Shown: positions 45,739 to 54,254 of the stretch, in pieces
How positions within the stretch are numbered: the first letter of the stretch is position 1
Layout of the letters: each line of letters begins with the position of its first letter
Source: Variovorax boronicumulans
GTDB lineage: Bacteria; Pseudomonadota; Gammaproteobacteria; Burkholderiales; Burkholderiaceae_C
Length of the DNA stretch: 64,000 nucleotides
Direction of reading: 5' to 3'
Assembly: GCF_029892485.1 (NCBI RefSeq)
Contig: NZ_JARXVG010000005.1
Coordinates: forward strand, 62,001-126,000
Notes under the pieces: generated by a model
Told to the model about the DNA's origin: nothing
What the model saw: the letters and a program-made list of their open reading frames with translations, nothing else
Databases searched by the model: none
Program-made: the position numbers and the translations under genes

Positions 45739-46175
45739 AGCGCGATATTGATTCGCGCGGCGCCACAAAAATGAAGACGGACAAGATTCTTTCGTTTCAG
45801 TTCATTCGATTCCTCATCGTGGGCGTCGCCAATACATTGGTCGGGCTGTCGGTGATCTACGCTGCCAAATATTTTTTTCATGCAGGCGATGTCGTCGCAA
45901 ATGCCATCGGCTACGGTATCGGCATCTGCGTCAGTTTCTTTCTCAACAGCCGGTGGACCTTTGCCTACGAGGGGGCCGTGCTGCCTGCGGCAGCGAAATT
46001 TCTTCTTGGCACTGCGGTCGCTTATGGGGCAAATCTCCTGACGGTCATCATGGCAATAAACTATTTCGGGCTCAATAGCTATCTTGCGCAGGCGATGGGC
46101 ATGCCCGTATATACAGTTACCGCCTACGTGGCAAGCAGATATATAGTGTTCCGACCGGTAGAAGCGATGAAGTAG
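45735..46175 (+). CDS. gtrA: GtrA family flippase
   Basis: A 146-residue protein with four transmembrane helices (FIRFLIVGVANTLVGLSVIY, IGYGIGICVSFFLN, FLLGTAVAYGANLLTVIM and MPVYTVTAYVASRYIVF) and the GtrA signatures RFxxVGxxNT and NSRWTF. GtrA proteins flip polyprenyl-phosphate sugars to the periplasm for use by a GtrC/GtrII-type transferase. It starts at the ATGA overlap with the epimerase gene and is the last of the four gtr-type genes. Confidence 0.92.
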   Translation: MKRDIDSRGATKMKTDKILSFQFIRFLIVGVANTLVGLSVIYAAKYFFHAGDVVANAIGYGIGICVSFFLNSRWTFAYEGAVLPAAAKFLLGTAVAYGANLLTVIMAINYFGLNSYLAQAMGMPVYTVTAYVASRYIVFRPVEAMK

Positions 46176-46332
46176 GGCGCCGACCCACGACAGCTTGGCT
46201 TCTATTCGACAAGTTGAATAATGATGAAAGAATTTTGCATTCTGTTTCTATTGAGTTCGTGACGGGCTCGTCGTCGTTGTCATGCGTCTTGATCGATGTT
46301 TGCATCAAAAATTTAATAAAAACTAGGAATTC

Positions 46333-47664
46333 ATGATGATTGGGCGGATTCGGAGATTCATAGCCTTCTGGTGGGACCAAGGAACCCCGGGGGCTGCACG
46401 GTTGGTTCGCAGGAAGCTGGGCGAGATCGTTGGTGTGAACAGGAAGTCTGGCGAAACGAACGACCCGAAAATGACGCTGCCCGAACTTTGGGCGCTGAAA
46501 TTCGTCTCGCAGCAGCCGCTGCACACTTATGTGATCCCGAAGTCCTCGCTGCCGCGAGTCAGCCTGGTGACCGACAGCATCGGTTCGGGGAGCCTCTTCG
46601 GCGGCGTAGGCACCGCGTTGCTGTTTGCGGCCCAACTGGCCAATCGAATGAATGCAACGCTGCGGATCGTGACCCGGACCGAGGAGCCCTCACCGGCGAA
46701 TGCCTCGCAGGTCCTGGGCGCCTACGGCATCCGGCTGCGGCAGGAAATCCAGTTTGCCTACGCAACGCACGTCGGAGGCGACTATCCGAGTGCCCTTCCT
46801 GCCGGCGCAACGGCGCCCAGCCTGGACGTCCTCCCCGACGAAATCTTCGTCACCACTTCGTGGTGGACGACTGCGGCGGCGCTGCCCAGCGTTCCGCGCG
46901 CCTCGATCGTCTATCTGCTCCAGGAAGACGAACGGATGTTCTATCCCTTCGGAGAAGAGCGCGTTCAATGCGAGCGGGTCTTGCAAGACCAGGACATCCG
47001 GTTCGTCGTCAACACCCGACTCCTGTACGACCACCTGATCGCAACGGGCCTGGATCACCTGCGGCGTGCCGGATGCTGGTTCGAGCCCGCATTCCCGAAG
47101 TCGCTGTTCCACGAGCGCGAGCGCGAGCCAGGTGGCAAGAAGCGGTTCTTCTTCTATGCGCGCCCGAACAATTCGCGCAATCTCTTCCACATTGGCATGG
47201 ACCTCATCGACAGAGCGGTCAACGAAGGGATTCTCGATCTCGAGCAGTGGGACATCTTCCTGGTCGGGAAGGACATTCCCAATGTGACCTTCGGCGACGG
47301 CTATTCGCCCCGGCGCATCGAAGGACTCGACTGGGAAGCCTATGCCGGCCTGGTGGGAACGATCGATCTCGGGCTCTGCCTGATGTACACGCCGCACCCC
47401 AGCTATCCCCCCCTGGACCTGGCTGCCAGCGGTGCCGTCGTGGTGACCAACAAGTTCGCCAACAAGCAGGATCTGTCGGGCTATTCGCGCAACATCCTCT
47501 CCGCAGAACTGAACACGCAGGCGATGCTCGATGCGCTGAGGGCCGGCGTGGCGCTCGCGGGGGACAACGAGGCGCGCAGCCGCAATTTCGCAGCCAATGC
47601 CCTGGGCTCGGACTGGACGCAATCGTTCGAATCGACCCTCGAGTCGCTCGCCGCGGGACGCTGA
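46333..47664 (+). CDS. WsaF-like rhamnosyltransferase (GT4-type)
   Basis: A 443-residue glycosyltransferase. The N-terminal half begins near residue 75 with RVSLVTDSIGSGSLFGGVG and includes SWWTTAAALP and LLQEDERMFYPFGEE. The C-terminal half contains FFYARPNNSRNLFHIG and LCLMYTPHPSYPPLDLAASGAVVVTN, the pattern I associate with WsaF-family rhamnosyltransferases. It probably transfers rhamnose from dTDP-L-rhamnose made by the rfb genes. The ATG at 46333 is used. The MM start has no strong ribosome site in its AT-rich leader. Confidence 0.8.
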   Translation: MMIGRIRRFIAFWWDQGTPGAARLVRRKLGEIVGVNRKSGETNDPKMTLPELWALKFVSQQPLHTYVIPKSSLPRVSLVTDSIGSGSLFGGVGTALLFAAQLANRMNATLRIVTRTEEPSPANASQVLGAYGIRLRQEIQFAYATHVGGDYPSALPAGATAPSLDVLPDEIFVTTSWWTTAAALPSVPRASIVYLLQEDERMFYPFGEERVQCERVLQDQDIRFVVNTRLLYDHLIATGLDHLRRAGCWFEPAFPKSLFHEREREPGGKKRFFFYARPNNSRNLFHIGMDLIDRAVNEGILDLEQWDIFLVGKDIPNVTFGDGYSPRRIEGLDWEAYAGLVGTIDLGLCLMYTPHPSYPPLDLAASGAVVVTNKFANKQDLSGYSRNILSAELNTQAMLDALRAGVALAGDNEARSRNFAANALGSDWTQSFESTLESLAAGR

Positions 47665-48833
47665 TGTTTGCACTGCAGACCCCGCCCGTTCCCTATGCGG
47701 ATCCCTGGCTTCAGCCGCTGTCGACACGGTTGGCCATGCTGTACCGGCGCAAGGTGCGGGTGGCCTATTTCTACGAGGAGCCGAACAACAGCACGTTTCG
47801 CTACCGGGCCTACAACATGGCCCACGTACTCAACGACGATGCGGCGGGCCACGTCTCGGCGAGCTATTTTTTTCTGTCCGACAGCGAGCGCTTCGATGAG
47901 ATCGCCGACGCTGCCGATGTGCTGGTCATCTGCCGTTCGCGCTACTGCCATCGGGTCAACGGCCTCGTCACCAAGTTCCGCGCGCGCCGAAAACGCGTGC
48001 TGTTCGATGTCGACGATCTGGTCTTCGACACCGACTATGCGCACCTGGTGGTCGCCACTCTGGGCCTTGACGTCACGCAGAACGGCCTCTGGGACGACTG
48101 GTTCGCGATGATCGCCCGCATGGGCCAGACGCTGAAGCTGTGCGACGGCGCGATCACGACCAACGATTTTCTTGCGCAGAAGCTCGCGGACTACTCGGGC
48201 CTGCCGGTGCACGTGGTGCCGAACTTCATGAACCGGGAGCAGCTCGCGCTCGCGCAGAGCGTCTTTGCAGAGAAGGAGCGCGCGCGTTTTGCCGGCAACG
48301 GCAAGGTGACGCTCGGCTACTTCAGCGGCTCTCCTTCGCATCGCCTCGACTATGCGATCGTGGAGTCCGCGCTGGCCGAGGTGCTGGCCAGGCGACCGGA
48401 GGCCGAGGTCATGGTCGTCGGCTACATCGACCACGGGCCGGTGATGCAAGAGTTTGCGCACCGCGTCAGCCGCCAGCCTTTTCATGACTACGTGAACCTC
48501 CAGCGCCTGCTCGGGACGGTGCAGTTCAACCTCATGCCGCTGCAGTCGAATACGTTCACCGATTGCAAGTCCGAGTTGAAGTATTTCGAGGCGGCGAGCG
48601 TCGGCACCCTGAGCATCGCTTCGCCGAGCTTCACCTATCGCCGTGCCATTCGCGACGGCGAAAACGGCTACCTGGCCAAGGCGCACGAATGGGCCGAAGT
48701 CGTTCTGCGTGCCATGGACCGCAGCGACGCTTACGAATCGATGGCGCAGGAAGCGCGCAACGATGCACTGTCGAAGTTCAGCTGGCAGGAACAGACCGGG
48801 GCTGTTCTGCGTGCATTGCAGCTCGCCCCATAG
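47664..48833 (+). CDS. Glycosyltransferase, GT4/GT-B fold
   Basis: A 389-residue protein in the same family neighbourhood as the preceding WsaF-like gene, whose stop overlaps its start codon (TGATG). It has VAYFYEEPNNSTFRYRAYNMAHVL near residue 30, RVLFDVDDLVFDTDYAH, HVVPNFMNREQL near 182 and LKYFEAASVGTLSIASPS near 305, typical of GT-B sugar transferases with an acidic nucleotide-binding end. The donor is unknown. The next gene follows after 164 bp of promoter-like sequence. Confidence 0.83.
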   Translation: MFALQTPPVPYADPWLQPLSTRLAMLYRRKVRVAYFYEEPNNSTFRYRAYNMAHVLNDDAAGHVSASYFFLSDSERFDEIADAADVLVICRSRYCHRVNGLVTKFRARRKRVLFDVDDLVFDTDYAHLVVATLGLDVTQNGLWDDWFAMIARMGQTLKLCDGAITTNDFLAQKLADYSGLPVHVVPNFMNREQLALAQSVFAEKERARFAGNGKVTLGYFSGSPSHRLDYAIVESALAEVLARRPEAEVMVVGYIDHGPVMQEFAHRVSRQPFHDYVNLQRLLGTVQFNLMPLQSNTFTDCKSELKYFEAASVGTLSIASPSFTYRRAIRDGENGYLAKAHEWAEVVLRAMDRSDAYESMAQEARNDALSKFSWQEQTGAVLRALQLAP

Positions 48834-48910
48834 CGTACCTGCAGCCTCGCTGGAGCGAGTTTCCCGAGCTCCAGGCCCCGCCAAATGTCAGAGCGGCCCG
48901 GGTATCTGTT

Positions 48911-48941
48911 GTTAACTCAATGTTAACTGCGGCCGTATACT
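48911..48941 (+). promoter_or_regulatory. Possible promoter with paired GTTAAC sites
   Basis: Two GTTAAC words 5 bp apart (48911 and 48922) precede TATACT (48936-48941). The pair TTAACT/TATACT has an 18-bp spacer. It lies 57 bp before the acetyltransferase gene and may start a second transcript for the downstream block. Confidence 0.45.
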
Positions 48942-48997
48942 CGCCTGCCTTGCTCCGGCGCGGCCACCCCTCCTTCTGATTTATCTCACCGTTGCGC

Positions 48998-49645
48998 ATG
49001 ACGCTTTTGATCTATGGAGCAGGCGGACTGGGCCGTGAGGTTCTTTCCGCTCTGCAGGCATGCGGGGAGCACGTCGCAGGCTTCGTCGTTGACCCGGGTT
49101 TCCCGGTGGCGGATATCCGAGGGCTGCAAGTACGAGCCGAGCGCCTGGAGACTTTTTCGGATCCTGGCGTGCGCCTTGTCCTCGCGGTCGGGGATGGTCG
49201 GGCGCGCCAACGCGCCGCGCTGTCGATCGGCACCGCAGTCGAATGCGTCGCGGTGCGGCATCCGGCCGCAGTGATCGGTTCGGGCGTCTCGGTCGGCGCG
49301 GGCGCCCTGATCATCGGTCTTTGCAGCATCACGACGGACGTTTCGATCGGGTCCCACACGCTGATCAATCCGGGCAGCACGATCGCCCACGATTGCGTTC
49401 TTGGGGATTTCGTCAATCTCGGCCCTTCTTGCTCTCTTGCAGGACGGGTCACCGTTCAGGAAGGCGCCAACCTGGGTGTGGGTGTCTCGGTGGCGCCTGG
49501 TGTCGTGATCGGCGCCTGGTCGACCGTGGGTGCGGGTGCCGTGGTGATCCGCGACGTCGAGCCCGGTTCCACCGTCGTTGGCGTTCCGGCGCGCCCGATT
49601 CAGCGCAGGGGCGGCACCGCGGCCTCCGTCCCGCCTCCGGTCTAG
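48998..49645 (+). CDS. NeuD/PglD-like sugar O/N-acetyltransferase
   Basis: A 215-residue protein with an N-terminal Rossmann-like nucleotide-sugar part (LLIYGAGGLGREVLSAL) and a C-terminal left-handed beta-helix of hexapeptide repeats (SVSVGAGALIIG, CSITTDVSIGSHTLINPGS and others, residues 85-205), as in NeuD and PglD. It would acetylate an amino or hydroxyl group of a nucleotide sugar. The next gene is a DegT aminotransferase, so an N-acetylated 4-amino-6-deoxy sugar is likely. The start ATG at 48998 is preferred to a TTG six bases upstream. Confidence 0.86.
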   Translation: MTLLIYGAGGLGREVLSALQACGEHVAGFVVDPGFPVADIRGLQVRAERLETFSDPGVRLVLAVGDGRARQRAALSIGTAVECVAVRHPAAVIGSGVSVGAGALIIGLCSITTDVSIGSHTLINPGSTIAHDCVLGDFVNLGPSCSLAGRVTVQEGANLGVGVSVAPGVVIGAWSTVGAGAVVIRDVEPGSTVVGVPARPIQRRGGTAASVPPPV

Positions 49646-49667
49646 TTCCTATCGTCCAACTGCCCAG

Positions 49668-50780
49668 ATGCCTACAGTCATGCCCGTTCAAGACCGAAAT
49701 ATTTCCCCTGCGACGATCAAGGTCCTGCGACCGCGACTGCCCGCGGCAGCCAGCCTCCTGCCATATCTCGAACGCATCGACAGCTCGCGCACGTACAGCA
49801 ACTACGGGCCGCTCAATGGCGAATTCGCCCGCCGCCTCGGCGAGCTGGTCGGTGGGAGCCATGTGACGCTGACCTCCAATGGGACCACCGCGATCGAGCT
49901 GGCGTTGAGGCTGCGTTGCCAGCAAGGCGGTCATTGCCTGATGCCTGCATTCACCTTCATCGCCAGTGCGCATGCGGTGTGCAATGCCGGCCTGACACCG
50001 TATCTGCTCGAGACGGACCCGAACTCCCTGGCGCTCACGCCCGAAATCGCCGCTGCAGCGCTGAACGCAGTGCCCGGTCCGGTTGCCGCGGTATTGGTCG
50101 TCAGCGCCTTCGGCGCGCCGCCGGACTTCGCCGCCTGGGCCGCGTTCGAGCAACAACACGGCATCCCCGTCGTCTTCGATGCCGCGGCCGCATTGACCTC
50201 GCTCTCGGGCATCGGCCGGCAACCCGTTTGCGTGAGCCTTCATGCCACCAAGACCCTGGGCATCGGCGAAGGCGGGGCCATCTTCTGTGCCGACCGGGAA
50301 CTGATGGAACGCGCAACGGCCATGACCGGCTTCGGGTTCGTCGGCCAGGAGCGCCAGTCTTCGCTGCGCGCGGGCAACTACCGCATTTCGGAGTACTCGG
50401 CCGCAGTGGGCCTGGCGGGGTTGGACGGGCTGCCAAAGCGCATCCAGGAAATGCGCGAATTGACGGCCGCATACGCAAGGCGCCTGGAAGGCAAGGCGGT
50501 GCATTTGCAACGCGGCGTCGGAACCGATTGGGTCACGATGACGTTGAACGTGATCGTTCCGGCTGCAGACGTCGCTGCGACCACGCAGCGGCTCGACGAT
50601 GCCAAGGTCGAGTGGCGCCGTTGGTGGGGACTGGGTTGCCATCGGCATTCGGCGTTCAAGGACGTGCCGATGTCCAACCTGTCCGTCACCGACACTCTCG
50701 CGCCGTGTGTCGTCGGCTTGCCCTTCCACGACGACCTGTCGCCGGACGACCTGGATCGCGTCGCGGACTGCCTCCAATGA
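49668..50780 (+). CDS. DegT/DnrJ/EryC1 family sugar aminotransferase
   Basis: A 370-residue PLP enzyme that transaminates a 4-keto sugar nucleotide. NGTTAIELALRLRC near residue 64, FTFIASAHAVCNAGLTPYLLE near 90 and the PLP lysine in SLHATKTLGIGEGG near 190 define the family. The S-x-H-A-T-K form recalls VioA-like enzymes making dTDP-4-amino-4,6-dideoxyglucose, though perosamine synthase remains possible because gmd is also present. An alternative start exists at 49680. It is coupled to the next glycosyltransferase through ATGA. Confidence 0.88.
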   Translation: MPTVMPVQDRNISPATIKVLRPRLPAAASLLPYLERIDSSRTYSNYGPLNGEFARRLGELVGGSHVTLTSNGTTAIELALRLRCQQGGHCLMPAFTFIASAHAVCNAGLTPYLLETDPNSLALTPEIAAAALNAVPGPVAAVLVVSAFGAPPDFAAWAAFEQQHGIPVVFDAAAALTSLSGIGRQPVCVSLHATKTLGIGEGGAIFCADRELMERATAMTGFGFVGQERQSSLRAGNYRISEYSAAVGLAGLDGLPKRIQEMRELTAAYARRLEGKAVHLQRGVGTDWVTMTLNVIVPAADVAATTQRLDDAKVEWRRWWGLGCHRHSAFKDVPMSNLSVTDTLAPCVVGLPFHDDLSPDDLDRVADCLQ

Positions 50781-51949
50781 GCAAGAGCCCGCTTCTTTCG
50801 TACATCGTTCTCTCGTACAACTACGAGCGCTACATCGGAAAGACGCTGCGCAGCATCCTGGACCAGACGGTGCAGGACTTCGAGATCGTGGTGGTGGACG
50901 ACAGATCCATCGACAGCTCGGTGGCCGTCGTGTCGGCCATCGAAGACCCGCGCATCAGGTTGTTCGTCAATGAAAAGAACCTGGGCGGGGCGGCGAGCTA
51001 CAACCGGGCGGTTCAGGAGGCGCGCGGCGAGTGGTTGGTCAACCTGGATGCAGACGATTGGATCGATCCGCGAAAGGCTGAAATCCAGCTGGAGGCGGCA
51101 GCCCGGAATCCACAACTCGATGTCATCGGCACCTATGTCGAGATCTATGACGAGAATGACGATCGGCACCCATCGGCCGACGCGTTGGAGGCGGGATACA
51201 ACAAGCCGCGCGACCTGAATCTGGTCGACACCTGGATCGGTGCCAACCATCTGTGCCGGTCTTCCACCATGGTGCGTGCCTCGGCGCACAGGCGAATCGG
51301 GCTGGATGATCCGCTGATGGTGCGTGCGCCAGACTACGAGCTGTGGACTCGCGCCTTGCAGCACGGATGCAAGTTCGCCATCATTCCGCAGCGCCTGACC
51401 TTTATTCGTGCGCACTCGCGCGGCGTGACACATGGTGATCCGGTCGGCACGCTGCTCGAGGTCAGCTACGCGATGCAGCGCAATCTGGTGCCTCTTGCAG
51501 AAGCTCGCTCGCTGCTTCTTTCCATCACTCGAATGGTTGCGTGGACGTGTCGCCATCCGGCGCTGAGCCAATTGCCGCCATTGCAGGCCCACAGACTGAT
51601 CGGCGTGATGATGCAATCGACGGCGGCATCTGATTTCCAGCATTTCCTCGCAATGCTGGGGAACTACGGCGTTCAGCCTGAACTTGCCGAAGTCGGCCGA
51701 CGTTCCTTTGCGTTCGTGGGACCGAGTGCCGATGCATATCAGGAGGTCGACAAGCTTCACAGCGACATCCGGGCCTACATCGAAGCAAGGGACTATTTCA
51801 GGGGGGAAAGCGAAAAATGGGAGCAGGCCTATCGCTCGCTCGTGCTTGAGCGCCAGGCGGTCGCCGAAGCTCCGGCTCCGGCCTCAGGCTCTTCACCCTC
51901 TTTGCCCCGGCGTGCATGGTCGCGTCTTGTCCGGACCCTGACCAAATGA
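50777..51949 (+). CDS. Glycosyltransferase family 2
   Basis: A 390-residue GT-A enzyme with SYIVLSYNYERYIGKTL, VVVDDRSIDSS and VNLDADDWIDPRK (the metal-binding DXD near residue 90), plus the acceptor-side APDYELWTRAL motif near 176. A C-terminal helical region of about 150 residues (LERQAVAEAPAPAS near 365) follows the catalytic domain. It is translationally coupled to the aminotransferase before it and the GT4 gene after it, so it probably transfers the amino sugar made upstream. This is inferred from gene order only. Confidence 0.88.
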   Translation: MSKSPLLSYIVLSYNYERYIGKTLRSILDQTVQDFEIVVVDDRSIDSSVAVVSAIEDPRIRLFVNEKNLGGAASYNRAVQEARGEWLVNLDADDWIDPRKAEIQLEAAARNPQLDVIGTYVEIYDENDDRHPSADALEAGYNKPRDLNLVDTWIGANHLCRSSTMVRASAHRRIGLDDPLMVRAPDYELWTRALQHGCKFAIIPQRLTFIRAHSRGVTHGDPVGTLLEVSYAMQRNLVPLAEARSLLLSITRMVAWTCRHPALSQLPPLQAHRLIGVMMQSTAASDFQHFLAMLGNYGVQPELAEVGRRSFAFVGPSADAYQEVDKLHSDIRAYIEARDYFRGESEKWEQAYRSLVLERQAVAEAPAPASGSSPSLPRRAWSRLVRTLTK

Positions 51950-53016
51950 ATTCGCCTCGTATCCTGGCGCTGCTCCCCTTCCTGGTGAAGGGTGCTCTCT
52001 CGATTGCCATCTTCCGTGCGCTCAGAGCACGCGGTGTGGATATCACGGTTGCCTATTGCGGCGATGCATCGGCAGCCTACGAACCTGACCCGCTGGAGGA
52101 TTTCGCTTCGACCGGGCATCTTCTCGATCTGTCCGGCATGACAGCGATGACCCGGTTCGATCTGGTTCTGGAACGGCTTGTCGACAGCAAGGTGGATCTC
52201 GTGCTGCAGATAGGCGCCGGAGAGCTCTATCACTTGCTTCCCTATTGGAAAGAGCGGTTGCCTGCTCTGCGGATCGCCGACATTCTTTACAACGAAATCG
52301 GCCATACGTTGAATCACTTCCTCTATGAAGGATGCTTCGATGCCGTGATCGTCGAGAGTGATTTCATGGGCGACTACATCAGGCGATCGTCCCGCAGGCC
52401 CGATCCTCCCGTCGTCGTCGTTCGCAGCGGTGTCGATCTGGACGAGTTTTCCCCTGCAGCTACGCAGAGCGGCTCCGGACTCAAGGTCGGCTATGTCGGC
52501 CGGATGTCGGATGAGAAGAATCCGGTCGGATTCATCGAGTTGGCACGGCGGCTCGCGCCCCTGAACCCCGTGCTCGATTTCGAGATGTTCGGTACGGGTC
52601 CCGATGCGGCCATGGTCAAGGAGCGCGTGGCAACCAGTGGGATCGCTGAGAGGCTGAGATATCACGGCTTTGTCGAGCACGCCAGAGATGCACTGCATCA
52701 ATTGGATGTGCTCGTCCTGCCGTCGAAATTCGATGGCAGGCCCGTTCTGGTGATGGAGGCGAATGCGTGCGGCGTTCCCGTGATCGCAGCCCCGGTGGGC
52801 GGAATTCCTGAACTGGTGGCCGACGGGGTCAACGGCTTTCTGATCCCGCCGACCGAAACCGAGCGCATACACGCGTTGCTGTCCAGGCTGCACGAGCAAC
52901 CACAGGCACTCCATGCACTGAAGACCGCGGCGCGCGCCCATGCGCTGCAGCATTTCAGCCGCGAAAAGATGATCGATGCATACGCGGCCGCCTTCGCGAA
53001 AGTAGCCCTGGTTTGA
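51946..53016 (+). CDS. Glycosyltransferase family 4
   Basis: A 356-residue GT-B enzyme. The N-terminal domain has LLPFLVKGALSIAIFRALRARG. The C-terminal domain has VRSGVDLDEFSP near 163, VGYVGRMSDEKNPVGFIELARRL and SKFDGRPVLVMEANACGVPVIAAPVGGIPELV near 265, with the E-x7-E donor site. It resembles the GT4 domain of the large fusion protein at 34440-37847. The ATG at 51946 overlaps the previous stop (ATGA). It is the last gene of the coupled run before the acyltransferases. Confidence 0.9.
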   Translation: MNSPRILALLPFLVKGALSIAIFRALRARGVDITVAYCGDASAAYEPDPLEDFASTGHLLDLSGMTAMTRFDLVLERLVDSKVDLVLQIGAGELYHLLPYWKERLPALRIADILYNEIGHTLNHFLYEGCFDAVIVESDFMGDYIRRSSRRPDPPVVVVRSGVDLDEFSPAATQSGSGLKVGYVGRMSDEKNPVGFIELARRLAPLNPVLDFEMFGTGPDAAMVKERVATSGIAERLRYHGFVEHARDALHQLDVLVLPSKFDGRPVLVMEANACGVPVIAAPVGGIPELVADGVNGFLIPPTETERIHALLSRLHEQPQALHALKTAARAHALQHFSREKMIDAYAAAFAKVALV

Positions 53017-53085
53017 TGGAGGCTCACGACCGGTATCGCGCGCTTCGCCGTGGCGCGAGCGGCAGCTGGCGCACTGGCCCAAACG

Positions 53086-54240
53086 ATGTCGCGACAACCA
53101 ACAATTGAAAATCTCAGGGCGCTGACCAGCCTGCGCTTTTTTGCCGCAATGATGATTGTGGTTCTGCACGGGTCCAACAGTCTTGCCTGGCCATGGTTGC
53201 GCGGTGCGCCGTTGGCGCTCGCACAAGGGGTCAGTTTCTTTTTCGTGCTGTCCGGTTTTATCCTGACGCATGTCTACGGTGAGCGCCCGCCAGGATCGAT
53301 TCTGGCGTTCATGCGCGCAAGGGTTGCAAGACTTTGGCCGGTGCATGTGGTCGCCATTGTCTTGCTGGTCGTCAGCGTGGCGCCGGGCTCGATCACGTTC
53401 GACGGTCCCGGGATTTTCAGCAAGTGGGTGGTACTCGGTTTCAATGCCGTCCTTGTGCACTCGGCTTTCCCCTTTCTGGCGTACACGTTCTCCTGGAACT
53501 CCGTGTCCTGGAGCATTTCCACGGAGATGTTCTTCTATCTGGCATTTCCGTTCCTGCTGGTCAACATCGAACGCACCTGGCACTGGAAGCTCCTGGGTGC
53601 CGCCCTGTTGGCAGTGATGTTGATCGCAGCGCTTCGCATTGCAGCGGTACCTGTCGAAAGCGGTGATTTCAATCGAATCACGGCGGCATATGCGACCTAC
53701 CCGAGTCCATTGATGCGTGGGTTCGAATTCGTGCTCGGCATGTCGACCAACGTGCTGTGGAGGAAGTACCTGCGCCATCAGTCCAGGTCGCTGTGGTGGT
53801 GGACGGCAGTTGAAGTGATCGCGCTCGCTGTCCTCGCATGGTGGATGTTGAAAGGCTTCTACGTGGTGCACCGCCAATTCCCGAGCCCGTGGTTCAACCT
53901 GTTTTTTCAGCCGGCTGGATCGTGCTGGGCCTTTGCATTGGCGATTGGGTGCCTTGCCTCCGGTCGCGGCCTCGTTGGGCGATTGTTGTCAGTGCGCCCG
54001 TTCGTATTTCTTGGCGAGATCAGCTTCTCCATCTACATGCTGCATCTCATTCTGATCAAGGCATTCGTTACCACCTTCGCATGGCCGGGCGTTCCTGAGT
54101 TTGTCTACTTCAGCGTGCTCTTCGTGTTGGCCACGGCGGTCTATCTGCTCGTCGAAAAGCCTGCGCAGCGGTGGCTGCGTGGCGGGAGCAAAGGCAAGAC
54201 TTTGCATCCGCCGATCACCGAGCGGGCGGCGGCAAAGTAG
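53086..54240 (+). CDS. Acyltransferase family 3 (OafA-like) membrane protein
   Basis: A 384-residue polytopic protein with about ten hydrophobic helices. The amino-terminal helix has LRALTSLRFFAAMMIVVLHG with the conserved His, then FFVLSGFILTHVYG and FMRARVARLWPVH near 85, the family R-x-x-R signature. It transfers acyl groups (usually acetyl) to cell-surface sugars. The start at 53086 (MSRQPT) is favoured over a GTG at 53050. It is followed 14 bp later by a second acyltransferase, and both are likely to decorate the same polysaccharide. Confidence 0.88.
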   Translation: MSRQPTIENLRALTSLRFFAAMMIVVLHGSNSLAWPWLRGAPLALAQGVSFFFVLSGFILTHVYGERPPGSILAFMRARVARLWPVHVVAIVLLVVSVAPGSITFDGPGIFSKWVVLGFNAVLVHSAFPFLAYTFSWNSVSWSISTEMFFYLAFPFLLVNIERTWHWKLLGAALLAVMLIAALRIAAVPVESGDFNRITAAYATYPSPLMRGFEFVLGMSTNVLWRKYLRHQSRSLWWWTAVEVIALAVLAWWMLKGFYVVHRQFPSPWFNLFFQPAGSCWAFALAIGCLASGRGLVGRLLSVRPFVFLGEISFSIYMLHLILIKAFVTTFAWPGVPEFVYFSVLFVLATAVYLLVEKPAQRWLRGGSKGKTLHPPITERAAAK

Positions 54241-54254
54241 AGCGCCATCGACGC

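Noticed and set aside
46371..48833. An 820-codon frame covering both WsaF-like and GT-B genes
   Set aside because: Only its last 389 codons are protein-like. The first part is out of frame with the well-supported WsaF-like gene.
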